DNA of 32,782 nucleotides, from contig NZ_CP097637.1 of the NCBI RefSeq assembly GCF_023573145.1, positions 1-32,782 on the forward strand, read 5' to 3'. The stretch is from Aquincola tertiaricarbonis (GTDB lineage: Bacteria; Pseudomonadota; Gammaproteobacteria; Burkholderiales; Burkholderiaceae_C). Shown here piece by piece: positions 16,478-24,042 of the stretch. The notes below the pieces were generated by a model. That model saw nothing but the letters and a program-made list of their open reading frames with translations. It had not been told where the DNA came from and ran no database searches. The position numbers and the translations under genes are program-made. Within the stretch, counting starts at the first letter, position 1. Each line of letters starts with the position of its first letter.

Positions 16478-16792
16478 TCAGATCACGAAGTCCTCGATCT
16501 TCTTGCCGCCTTCCAGGGCGGCTTTCAGCCACTTCGGCTTGAGACCCCGACCGGTCCAGGTGTCACCGGTTTCCGGGTTTTTGTATTTGGCGGCCACCTT
16601 GCCGGTGCTCTTGCCCTTGGTGGATGCACGAGCTTCACGTACCGAACCGTTCAGATCCGCCGCGGTCAGACCGTATTGCTCCATGACCTCGCGCAGCTTG
16701 GCCAAACCCTCTTCCCGGTTGGTCTTCTTCGCTTCCTCGATTTGACGCTCCAGCGCCTCTTTTTGCTCGATCAGCTCTTTCAAAGTTGCCAT
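16478..16792 (-). CDS. hns: H-NS-family nucleoid protein
   Basis: 104 residues from the ATG at 16792 (MATLKELIEQKEALERQIEEAKK). An N-terminal coiled-coil oligomerisation part is followed by a Lys-rich linker and the C-terminal DNA-binding motif KYKNPETGDTWTGRGLKPKWL, of the betaproteobacterial H-NS type. The protein silences AT-rich DNA. On a plasmid this usually limits the cost of foreign genes and helps the host's own H-NS pool. It diverges from the tyrosine recombinase gene, sharing a 63-bp promoter region with AT-rich -10-like sequence (TAATATA, around 16828-16834). Confidence 0.92.
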   Translation of the reverse strand: MATLKELIEQKEALERQIEEAKKTNREEGLAKLREVMEQYGLTAADLNGSVREARASTKGKSTGKVAAKYKNPETGDTWTGRGLKPKWLKAALEGGKKIEDFVI

Positions 16793-16855
16793 GTTAAGCC
16801 CTATACGGTGTTTGTCCGGAAAGGCATAATATACCAACAAACTGCAGACGAGCCC

Positions 16856-17821
16856 ATGGCGCAAGAATTGGTAACTGTCACCTCCGGCCCGCTCTTGGCC
16901 GAAGCCCGGTTTCGCCAACTGGCAGCCGTACCCCCAGAGCTGGAATGGTTTGCCAACATCGACAACGAGCGTACGCGTCGCGCCTACAAGGCTGACCTGG
17001 CTGACTTCTCAGCTTTTGTCGGGTTGGCCAGGCCGGAGGACTTTCGCTCGGTCACCCGGGCCCATGTGATTGCCTGGCGTCAGTCGTTGGAAAACCGGCA
17101 ACAATCCGGTGCCACCATCCGGCGCAAGCTGGCCGCCCTGTCCTCGCTATTCGATTACCTGTGCGAGCGCAACGCCGTTGACTTGAATCCAGTCAGAGGC
17201 ACCAAGCGCCCCAAGGTCGAAACTCAAGAGGGTAAAACTCCAGCGCTGAGTGATGACCAGGTGCGAGCCCTCTTGGCCGCACCGGATGCCCACAGCCTCA
17301 AGGGCAAACGTGACCGGGCCATCTTGTCGACCCTGCTGTATCACGGCCTGCGGCGAGAAGAGCTATGCAGCTTACGCAAGGGCGACATCGAAACCCGGCG
17401 CGGCGTGCCGCACCTGCGGGTGTATGGCAAGGGCGGCAAGCTGCGTTATGTGCCGCTGCACCCCGCCACCGCCGGCCTCATCGACGATTACCTGCAGGCG
17501 TCGGGACATGCAACCTCGGACGAGGCGCCCCTGTTTCGCCCCGTCCGAGACAACCGCAGGGGCCTGGCCGCTGGCGCTGCCCTGACCACCAATGGGGTCT
17601 ATACCCTGCTCCAGCACTATGCGGGGCTTGCGCAACTGGACGTTGGGCGACTGGGTCCCCACAGCCTGCGAGCGACGGCAGCCACCAATGCGCTGGAGCA
17701 CGAAGCAGATATCGCCAAGGTCCAAGAGTGGTTGGGGCACGCCAATATTGCCACCACCCGGATTTACGATCGCAGGCGTACCAAGCCTGAGGAAAGTCCG
17801 ACGTTCAGGGTTCAGTACTGA
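16856..17821 (+). CDS. XerC/D-like tyrosine recombinase
   Basis: 321 residues from the ATG at 16856; the frame is open further upstream but overlaps hns. It has an N-terminal SAM-like core-binding domain (ERTRRAYKADLADFSAFV...) and a C-terminal catalytic domain with Arg in GLRREEL, Lys in YGKGGKLRYVPL, HSLR, a second His in WLGHANIATT and the nucleophile Tyr in TRIYDRRR. All catalytic residues are present. Plasmid-borne Xer-like enzymes usually resolve multimers or move small modules; its site is not obvious. The position next to hns and the candidate transfer region would suit a resolution role. Confidence 0.9.
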   Translation: MAQELVTVTSGPLLAEARFRQLAAVPPELEWFANIDNERTRRAYKADLADFSAFVGLARPEDFRSVTRAHVIAWRQSLENRQQSGATIRRKLAALSSLFDYLCERNAVDLNPVRGTKRPKVETQEGKTPALSDDQVRALLAAPDAHSLKGKRDRAILSTLLYHGLRREELCSLRKGDIETRRGVPHLRVYGKGGKLRYVPLHPATAGLIDDYLQASGHATSDEAPLFRPVRDNRRGLAAGAALTTNGVYTLLQHYAGLAQLDVGRLGPHSLRATAATNALEHEADIAKVQEWLGHANIATTRIYDRRRTKPEESPTFRVQY

Positions 17822-17853
17822 ACCAGCACTTTCGACCTGGGGGTGAGACTGCC

Positions 17854-18357
17854 TCAGTCTGTGGCGGCCCCTCCATGCTGAGATTCCTGATCCTCGACGG
17901 CTGCCACGATCGCGGCTCGGCGACGGCGCTTGTTGTAGGAACTGGGCAACTCGCGGATGAAAGCCTCCCGTCGTCGGTTCATTCGCATCGTCGCGCCTAC
18001 TACCTCTGAGCCAGGCAGGTCTTCCGTGTGGAAGAACAGGAACTTTGCCATCTGATCCAGCATGGCCATGTTGATCTGCACAGCACTGTAGGCCTGGCCG
18101 ACCTCCCGATCCAGGGCGGTCATGGTGGCTGCCAGCCTCGCTTCCGTTTCGGCGATCTCGGTCAGCACCTCCTGACCGTCGAGGTAGTGCCGGGCGGCCT
18201 CCTCGATGACCGCTGTGACGGTCATACCGCGCTGCTGAGCTGAGTCGCGCAGGCGCTCCACGAGCACCGGATCCAGCTTGTAGTTCTGGCGGATCTTGTT
18301 CGTCTTGGCTCTGGGAAGGGCCGGATTGGGTGCGGCCGGGGTCTTTTTGACTGTCAT
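17854..18357 (-). CDS. Ribbon-helix-helix protein, possible relaxosome accessory factor
   Basis: 167 residues from the ATG at 18357. A ribbon-helix-helix domain (RQNYKLDPVLVERLRDSAQQRGMTVTAVIEEAARHYL, residues about 23-60) is followed by a helical tail. It is divergent from the stb-like operon. In R388 the divergent pair trwA (an RHH accessory of the relaxase) and stbA flank oriT, and the layout here is the same. AACGTA-CA-TACGTT, a good RHH operator, lies 26 bp before its start, suggesting autorepression. No relaxase gene follows it, so it may be the last piece of a lost mobilisation module or may work with a relaxase in trans. Confidence 0.65.
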   Translation of the reverse strand: MTVKKTPAAPNPALPRAKTNKIRQNYKLDPVLVERLRDSAQQRGMTVTAVIEEAARHYLDGQEVLTEIAETEARLAATMTALDREVGQAYSAVQINMAMLDQMAKFLFFHTEDLPGSEVVGATMRMNRRREAFIRELPSSYNKRRRRAAIVAAVEDQESQHGGAATD

Positions 18358-18932
18358 GACAGCGTTATCGGCACGTACGTCCAACGTACATACGTTTTTC
18401 GCTGATGTCGCCTAGCGTAGCTACGCCTAAGTCCTTGTCGTCAAAGATAAAACCCGCGAAAACGACGCCCATCGTACATACACGTTTTATGTTCCCCTAG
18501 AGCGGGACTTGGGCAACAAGCGTATGCGCCAGCCCAACTTCATCGACCTCTACTGTCCGCGGTGCAGCTGCACTGGCGAGGCCCGATTGGGACTCACACG
18601 CGATCCGGCGCTCCCCGCCTGGGCACCCAACCAAGTCATTGTCGTTATTGGCAAAAGCCAAAAGCAACCGCGGTCGCACCCACGCCAACCGTAGCCCCCA
18701 CCTTGAAAAAGGGCAGCGCAAATATTGAGTTTTTGCACAGCAAACATTTAATGATTGCAAGCCCGCATGCACCTCAAACACCACCGCCCACAACGTGCAA
18801 ACAACTTGCAAACGCCCTGCAAACAATTTGCGGCATTTTCAAAAGGATGTGCGTTTGTGCACACCATTTGTCAACAGGATGCCCAGAAAATGCCAACGCA
18901 CCGCCCACCATGAGACATAGAACATCATCCGC
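18358..18932. promoter_or_regulatory. Divergent control region; candidate oriT and stb sites
   Basis: 575 bp between the RHH gene and the stb-like operon with no convincing gene. It holds AACGTA-CA-TACGTT (18383-18396), the palindrome GCGTAGCTACGC (18415-18426) and a second CGTACATAC element (18473-18481). Further on are the perfect palindrome GTGCAGCTGCAC (18562-18573) and the hairpin TTGGC-AAAA-GCCAA near 18648-18661. At the stb side TGCAAAC recurs at 18796, 18807 and 18818, with a variant at 18829: exactly 11 bp apart. R388 StbA binds 9-bp direct repeats with an 11-bp period in the same place. I could not recognise a nic sequence. Confidence 0.5.
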
Positions 18933-19427
18933 ATGCAGCCAGACCGCCCCGTTGGACTCCGCGCCTATATTTCCGATGACCGGTCATCGAAAATATCCCA
19001 CCTCCGGCGCTGGTGGTTTGAGATCGATCGGCTGAAGGCAGAAGGCATCACCGACTCTATGTTGGTGGAGGCAATGGCCCGGGCTGGCGTGAGGTTCACC
19101 AGTCGATCTTCGTTTGCCACAACGCTGGCGCGGGTGCGCAAGGAGATCCGCGAAGGCAAATTCCAGCCTACTGCGTTCTCTGTCGCTGTCCCGCCAGTGT
19201 TGGAACGTCAACAGCATGTTCCGTCAATAACGCTCACAGAGCTCACCCCAGCACCCGCCAATCCACTTTTTCCTCATCGTGAATCGACGCAGAGCGCAGA
19301 TATTGACATCTATGCGCCGAAGCCTTCGAAGAAAGAGCTGCGGGAACAAAAGGCGTCCCGCATCAACCTTGATCATCCCAACACCAACCCGCTACTCTTC
19401 GCAGCCTTGAAGGAACAGAGCAAATGA
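18933..19427 (+). CDS. StbA-like DNA-binding protein of a plasmid stability operon
   Basis: 164 residues. The N-terminal 75 residues (HLRRWWFEIDRLKAEGITDSMLVEAMARAGVRFTSRSSFATTLARVRKEIREGKF) look like a small helical DNA-binding domain. The rest is a loosely folded linker and charged tail. It is first of three overlapping genes and sits beside phased TGCAAAC repeats. That matches StbA, which binds direct repeats next to oriT and balances segregation against transfer. The assignment rests on gene order and repeats more than on sequence. Its stop overlaps the next ATG (ATGA). Confidence 0.55.
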   Translation: MQPDRPVGLRAYISDDRSSKISHLRRWWFEIDRLKAEGITDSMLVEAMARAGVRFTSRSSFATTLARVRKEIREGKFQPTAFSVAVPPVLERQQHVPSITLTELTPAPANPLFPHRESTQSADIDIYAPKPSKKELREQKASRINLDHPNTNPLLFAALKEQSK

Positions 19428-20122
19428 AAATCGCCGTGATGAACTTTTCCGGCAATGTGGGCAAAACCACGATTGCCAAATACCTCCTGCAGCCGCGCCT
19501 GCAAGACGCCAGATACCTTGCCGTGGAGACCATCAACGCCGACGGGTCCGATGGGGCGGCCATGAAAGGGTCGCAATACGGCGAAATCATCGATTCACTG
19601 CGGTTATTGTCAGGCGACGTCGTGATCGATGTGGGTGCCTCCAATGTGGAAACATTCGTCGAGCTGATGCAGGATTACATGGGCTCTCACGAAGAATTCG
19701 ATTACTTTGTGATTCCGGCAGTGCAGGCTCCAAAACAGCAGCGCGACACTATTGCCACCATTGACGCCCTGAATGAAATCGGGGTCGAACCGGAGAAGAT
19801 TCGGGTCGTCTTCAATATGATGGAACGGGGTGACGACCCGGCCCGTGTTTTCAGTGGCCTGTTCGACCTTCATCGCCGAGATCACTCGTTTGTCCTGCGC
19901 CCGGAAGCTGTCGTCACCCGCAGCGAAATTTGGGCGCGCCTGAAAGACGCCAAGAGGTCGCTGGCAGACATTGCTGCGGATACGACGGATTTGAAAGGCG
20001 CATTGACGCGGGCTGACGATCCCTACGAAAAGCTGCGGCTCAGTCAGGAAATCAGCAACCGCGGGCTCGCTCAAGGCGTAAACAAGCAGCTGGACGGCGT
20101 CTTCCGAGCGCTGTTTCACTGA
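19424..20122 (+). CDS. stbB: StbB-like ParA-family ATPase
   Basis: 232 residues. The P-loop is MNFSGNVGKTTIAKYLL (Gly10-Asn-Val-Gly-Lys-Thr15), a variant of the ParA Walker A in which Asn-Val replaces the usual Gly-Gly. The family's second acidic stretch is DVVIDVGASNVETF (about 64-77). The length and the LQPRL...AVETINADG pattern fit StbB proteins of mobilisable plasmids, which position the plasmid and affect conjugation. It overlaps both neighbours by a few bases, so the three genes form one translational unit. Confidence 0.75.
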   Translation: MKIAVMNFSGNVGKTTIAKYLLQPRLQDARYLAVETINADGSDGAAMKGSQYGEIIDSLRLLSGDVVIDVGASNVETFVELMQDYMGSHEEFDYFVIPAVQAPKQQRDTIATIDALNEIGVEPEKIRVVFNMMERGDDPARVFSGLFDLHRRDHSFVLRPEAVVTRSEIWARLKDAKRSLADIAADTTDLKGALTRADDPYEKLRLSQEISNRGLAQGVNKQLDGVFRALFH

Positions 20123-20565
20123 TGGACCGGCCGCTCGTTGGCACTGAGCAGCCTGCGCCCGGCTCTGCGCTCGATTTTTTGATCGCTGAGCTGCTGGGAG
20201 ATGTCGGAAAAGTAGACGCGGCGATCAAGACGCTGCGCGATCGGCTAGGTGATACCGAAGACAGGATTCGGTCAGCTGGCACTGCGGCAGCTAACACCGT
20301 GGTGGAGGTGACTCAGCAGGCCTTCGCTGAACTGGCCGACAAGAGGGCTCAGGAAGAATTCAAACACGTCCACGCCGCGCGGGTGGAAGCGGCCAACTTG
20401 CGATCAGCATTCATGATCGAAGCCAGAGCAGTGCTGCGGCAGATACAAGTTGCCAAGCTGAAGCAAACCCGACATTTCATCATGGCCAGTGCGTTGATTG
20501 CCACTGTCTCGTGCCTAGCAGGTGTGGCGATGGGATATGCGTTGGCCAACGGCTGGTCACCGTAG
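20122..20565 (+). CDS. StbC-like coiled-coil protein with C-terminal membrane anchor
   Basis: 147 residues; ATG overlaps the stbB stop (TGATG). A long amphipathic helix (about 20-110, with VDAAIKTLRDRLGDTEDRIRS and QIQVAKLKQTRH) ends in one membrane segment (FIMASALIATVSCLAGVAMGYAL, about 116-138). It occupies the third position of the operon, like StbC in R388, whose function is not known. The anchor suggests the stb machinery touches the inner membrane. Confidence 0.6.
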   Translation: MDRPLVGTEQPAPGSALDFLIAELLGDVGKVDAAIKTLRDRLGDTEDRIRSAGTAAANTVVEVTQQAFAELADKRAQEEFKHVHAARVEAANLRSAFMIEARAVLRQIQVAKLKQTRHFIMASALIATVSCLAGVAMGYALANGWSP

Positions 20566-20695
20566 GCGCTGGTGAGCTCAAGCCTTTTGCAACTCTTGGG
20601 ACCGTGACGCCTGGTCAGCTTCAAGCCCAGAGCAGGTGGGGAACTCGCCACCGCTTGGTTCTAGAGGACGGTGACGGCCTCGTGGAAGTAGTCGC

Positions 20696-21138
20696 CTATG
20701 CGGCGACGGCACTCTTGTTCCGCCCCGCCCGCTTGGCGGCACAACACGCCGCGTCCGCCGACGCTTAGCACCGCTTCGACGCTGGCCTGTCCATCATCCG
20801 TCCGTACTACACCAATGCTGGCGCCGATGGTGAAAGTGTGGCCCTCCCAGGACCATACGTGGTTCTCAATGGCCCGGCGCATGTGTCCCCCACCGGAACC
20901 GCTGCTTGGTCAGTACAGCCTCTGAGGATCACGGTGAATTCGTCACCTCCCCAGCCGCGCTACCAAGTCGTCACGGCGCACGCCATTGAGCAGGAGCTGG
21001 GCAACTTGCTGCAGCATCCGGTCACCCGCTGCATGACCGCCGGTGTCGTTGACGTGTTTGAAGCGGTCTAGGTCAATGAAGAGCGCTGCAACACCTGCCC
21101 CACCGTCAAAGCTAGGGTGGATGGGTAGGCCCGCGTCA
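20696..21138 (-). pseudogene. Diguanylate cyclase (GGDEF) fragment, frameshifted
   Basis: Read leftwards, AALFIDLDRFKHVNDTGGHAAGDRMLQQVAQLL leads to ARLG. A one-base shift restores GGDEFTVIL; another shift gives RRAIENHVWSWEGHTFTIGASIGVVRTDDGQASVEAVL; a third gives ADAACCAAKRAGRNK. At least three frameshifts are needed, including one exactly at the GGDEF signature, so no c-di-GMP synthesis is possible. The 5' end of the domain is missing where it abuts a recombinase scrap. Confidence 0.8.
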
Positions 21139-21142
21139 ATGC

Positions 21143-21220
21143 CATCGCCGATGTCGGCACTGGCACCGTGCGATTCTTGCGCCCCTTGCCATGCACCCGC
21201 AGCGCCCCGCCGCCCGGCGT
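21143..21220 (-). pseudogene. 78-bp scrap of a tyrosine recombinase gene
   Basis: It aligns without gaps to 24412-24489 inside the large recombinase gene, coding for the segment around HGKGRKNR.VPVPTSA that carries the catalytic Lys. Differences are scattered, so it derives from a related gene, not from recent copying. It abuts the GGDEF fragment, marking a deletion junction. Confidence 0.7.
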
Positions 21221-21253
21221 CTGCCCGCGCCATGAAGCGGAGTGGCACGCCGC

Positions 21254-21442
21254 TTATCCACAGCTGCAGCACGTCGTGTCAGCTCTGCAGCGCTTGCCCG
21301 TTGTGGTGCCCAGCTCCACCTGGTGCGCCACGCCGCTACGGGTCAAGGTCTGCGCGCTCTGGTCAGCCCGCGCAGTCCCCGACAACAAGGCAAGCGCAGC
21401 GACGGCCGCACCAGCGATAGAAAAGGCAATGCGTTGTTTCAT
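21254..21442 (-). CDS. Short secreted peptide or 5' end of a truncated exported protein
   Basis: 62 residues from the ATG at 21442. A clear Sec signal peptide (MKQRIAFSIAGAAVAALALLSGTARA, cleavage after ARA) is followed by 36 residues with no recognised motif and a Cys-rich end (CRADTTCCSCG). It runs into the region of recombinase and GGDEF scraps, so it is probably the front of an exported protein cut by a rearrangement. Confidence 0.4.
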   Translation of the reverse strand: MKQRIAFSIAGAAVAALALLSGTARADQSAQTLTRSGVAHQVELGTTTGKRCRADTTCCSCG

Positions 21443-21719
21443 GGTTGCAACTCCAACTTGTGCGCAAGAGGCAGAGTGCCGCTGCCAGGCCGGCAGGAGC
21501 AGATCGATGATGACCCGCTTCTGCTGCCTACAACGCGCAGCGATGCAGCGATGCAGACAGAGCAAGATCCGCTCTAAGGTCAGAGAGGCCCTACAAACAC
21601 GCATTGCTGCGCCTGTGGCTTAGAAGAGGGGGACCTTACCGCCGGCACACGGATAAGCCGACCTCAAACCGCAACATTTCTGAATATGGAATGTTCACAA
21701 GGCGTATTGCAAATTTACA

Positions 21720-22592
21720 TCAATCAGCGTCCGGCTTGCCTCGCACCACAATGCACTTCTTAATCTCCGTAGGCAATTGCAAACCTATTTCATAAGACCC
21801 TGGGGCGACTTTCATATATTCATTAGACGCCGGTGCTGCAGCTACTCCCGGTGGAGGAGCCGCAGCAGCTGCCACCCCGGCTACGCGGGCGCCAGCTCTG
21901 GCCGCAGCTCCTCCTGCAGCAGATGACTGTGATAAAGCGGCAATCACCTCAGCCTGAGTGGGCAAACTAATGCGCGAATTAAGCTGATCCGTTATCAACC
22001 TGTCAACAACGCCAGAAATAGAATCAGAGATAGAGGAAAAGAGTCTGAGAAGCACATTATAATCATCGCTTGTCAGCCCAGCTGATATCGCATCACCACG
22101 GGGACCATTCGGAATGCCGCCAGAGAAAAGCCCCCAAAAATCTGACGGCACCGCAGAAATACGGCGCTCGATACAAGCGACTGTATCAGCGGCAACTTTA
22201 TAGTTTCCGGCTTGTCCCTGGACGTTGAATGCTGATTCTGTTAATGCGGCAGATCCCGCTGCGCCAAGTCCAATCTTTGCAACATCGGCGTGGCTATTGG
22301 CTATAGCACCAATCCCAGCCAGGGTTATGCCCGCAAATTGGATGACCCGTGAGCCATCTCTCGCTTGCTCTAGCTGAACCTGCTTCCCCCTCCATGTTTG
22401 GTATAGCGCTTTAAGCTGCTTCTTTACTCCGACAACGTCATTTTCGTAAGGAATACTTGCTACTGCCGGCAAGCCAGCGGGTATAAGATAGTCACCCGCT
22501 GAATTTCTCATAGGTGATGCAATGTCCGATGAAGCACAACCACCAAGCCCTGCCAAAATCACAAGGCTAGCTCTAACACTAAAGTGCGCCAT
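21720..22592 (-). CDS. Putative lipoprotein divergent from the metzincin protease
   Basis: 290 residues from the ATG at 22592. The lipobox (VILAGLGGC) gives a lipidated Cys. The mature part has a helical stretch (YENDVVGVKKQLKALYQTWRGKQVQLEQA), a Gly/Ala-rich hydrophobic section (ITLAGIGAIANSHADVAKIGLGAAGSAALT) that might insert in a membrane, an Ala/Pro-rich linker, and a C-terminal domain with IEIKK-like ending KKCIVVRGKPDAD. I recognise no family. Its start lies 122 bp from the divergent protease gene, so shared regulation is likely. Lower GC than the plasmid backbone. Confidence 0.7.
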   Translation of the reverse strand: MAHFSVRASLVILAGLGGCASSDIASPMRNSAGDYLIPAGLPAVASIPYENDVVGVKKQLKALYQTWRGKQVQLEQARDGSRVIQFAGITLAGIGAIANSHADVAKIGLGAAGSAALTESAFNVQGQAGNYKVAADTVACIERRISAVPSDFWGLFSGGIPNGPRGDAISAGLTSDDYNVLLRLFSSISDSISGVVDRLITDQLNSRISLPTQAEVIAALSQSSAAGGAAARAGARVAGVAAAAAPPPGVAAAPASNEYMKVAPGSYEIGLQLPTEIKKCIVVRGKPDAD

Positions 22593-22714
22593 ACAGTCCC
22601 GCCACTCGAAAAAATAGAGAGCGTACAGTTCTTTTGAAGAAGAGCCCCCCCTAAAACTAGGGACAGCCATCAGCAACGGCGTGACTGAGACTACGTTCTT
22701 TTCGGAGATGGCGC

Positions 22715-23998
22715 TTGCAAGCAAAAATCCTGTTTATCTCCTTCGCGGCAGCTCTTGCTTCTGGGCTCGTTTGGAGTCAATCCAATTCGTTCGTAGAGCC
22801 AGATCTTGCAGAAGGCCTTCCCGAACATCTGCTATATCTTTACTCCGGATCAGAAAAACCTTCCCCTGAAGGCACGGCAAATCAGTTGTTCGCATCCTTG
22901 CGCCGATGGGAACCGGGTCGCCGCTTACGCGTTTGTTATTTCCAAGGAAACGCTGGCGTGGCAAGCCTAATACAGGAAGTTGCTAGCGAGTGGAACAAAC
23001 ACAGCAGCGTAAAATTTGACTTTGGCGACACAAACGGAAAATGGCCCAATTGCCTTTCGCCATCGGCAGGCTTTTTTGAAGTGAGAATAGGATTTAATAG
23101 TGCCGGTTATTGGTCGATGATTGGCACCGACAGCGAAACCCGTTTTTCCGGACTACAGCCGTCAATGAATTTTGAAGGCTTCAACAGAACTTATTTCGCA
23201 GAACCGAGCCAATCAAGCAATGTAGTCGTGTCTGCCAGCGCATACCATCGAGCCATCATACTGCATGAATTTGGGCACGCGCTAGGATTGCTGCACGAGC
23301 AACAAAATCCGAGCTTAAAGTGTCACGAACAAATCAAGTGGACAGGCCCGGGAAACGTGTATGAATATTATAAACGCCCCCCTAATCGCTGGGAGCCAGA
23401 GACTGTCGACAGGAACTTTGGTTTTATTTGGCAATTCGATCCAGACTTCGTTGGCTGGGAAGACGATGTCCATTCGATTATGATGTACGATATCCCGCCT
23501 GCAATTCTAAAGTCTGGCATCAATAGCAATTGTGCAAGCAGGAAGAATCACGAGTTGTCCAAAAGGGACATCAAACTAGTAGCCACCATTTACCCAGCGC
23601 AACAAGGGAAAACGCCGGTAGACTTACCAATGAGTTCATCGAGGCAGCCACCAGTGGCCAGCGCAACCAACGCCTTTGAGGCTCAGGACACAACCCGGCG
23701 TATCGTTGCAGACCTTCAGTCTGATGACGCGTTTACGCGGCGAAACGCACGACTAAGACTTGCCACTGTCTTGCCCGTGCTACCGTCCGCCACCACTACG
23801 TCATTGGTAGATGAGTTGCTTAGCGGCGATTACCGCCAGAAGTTGGGCTTAGCCGCTGCCCTTGCAAATACTCCAAAAACTTTCCAACTCCCTAACTCCG
23901 CAAGGGCACAAGTAAGCAAAGCAGCATCAGTGGCATCTGATCCCATCTTAAAAAAGCAGCTACAACTCGCTAACAAACCAAAACTTCAGGTAGATTAA
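22715..23998 (+). CDS. Secreted zinc metalloprotease of the metzincin clan
   Basis: 427 residues from a TTG at 22715 with GGAG 8 bp upstream; an ATG at 22708 is out of frame. Signal peptide ILFISFAAALASGLVWSQ. The zinc site is HEFGHALGLLHEQ (His184, Glu185, His188, His194), extended in the metzincin way, with the Met-turn SIMMYD near residues 254-259. It is closest to astacin-type (M12A) enzymes. The C-terminal ~115 residues (VADLQSDDAFTRRNARLRLATVL...LLSGDYRQKLGLAAALA) look like short HEAT-type helical repeats, perhaps a substrate or partner binder. It should act in the periplasm or outside the cell. It is divergent from a lipoprotein gene that may be its partner or inhibitor. Confidence 0.85.
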   Translation: MQAKILFISFAAALASGLVWSQSNSFVEPDLAEGLPEHLLYLYSGSEKPSPEGTANQLFASLRRWEPGRRLRVCYFQGNAGVASLIQEVASEWNKHSSVKFDFGDTNGKWPNCLSPSAGFFEVRIGFNSAGYWSMIGTDSETRFSGLQPSMNFEGFNRTYFAEPSQSSNVVVSASAYHRAIILHEFGHALGLLHEQQNPSLKCHEQIKWTGPGNVYEYYKRPPNRWEPETVDRNFGFIWQFDPDFVGWEDDVHSIMMYDIPPAILKSGINSNCASRKNHELSKRDIKLVATIYPAQQGKTPVDLPMSSSRQPPVASATNAFEAQDTTRRIVADLQSDDAFTRRNARLRLATVLPVLPSATTTSLVDELLSGDYRQKLGLAAALANTPKTFQLPNSARAQVSKAASVASDPILKKQLQLANKPKLQVD

Positions 23999-24042
23999 AT
24001 AACGAAGCAGTCGGTTATTGCAGGGGAAAGCAACTGCTGGTA

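Noticed and set aside
18509..18694. Short plus-strand frame with a CPRC/SC cysteine cluster between the RHH gene and the stb operon
   Set aside because: No good start signal; it overlaps the palindromes and hairpin of the control region, and the rest of the frame is not protein-like.
18497..18826. 109-codon minus-strand frame in the same control region
   Set aside because: It covers the phased TGCAAAC repeats and several palindromes, has no ribosome-binding site, and resembles no family.
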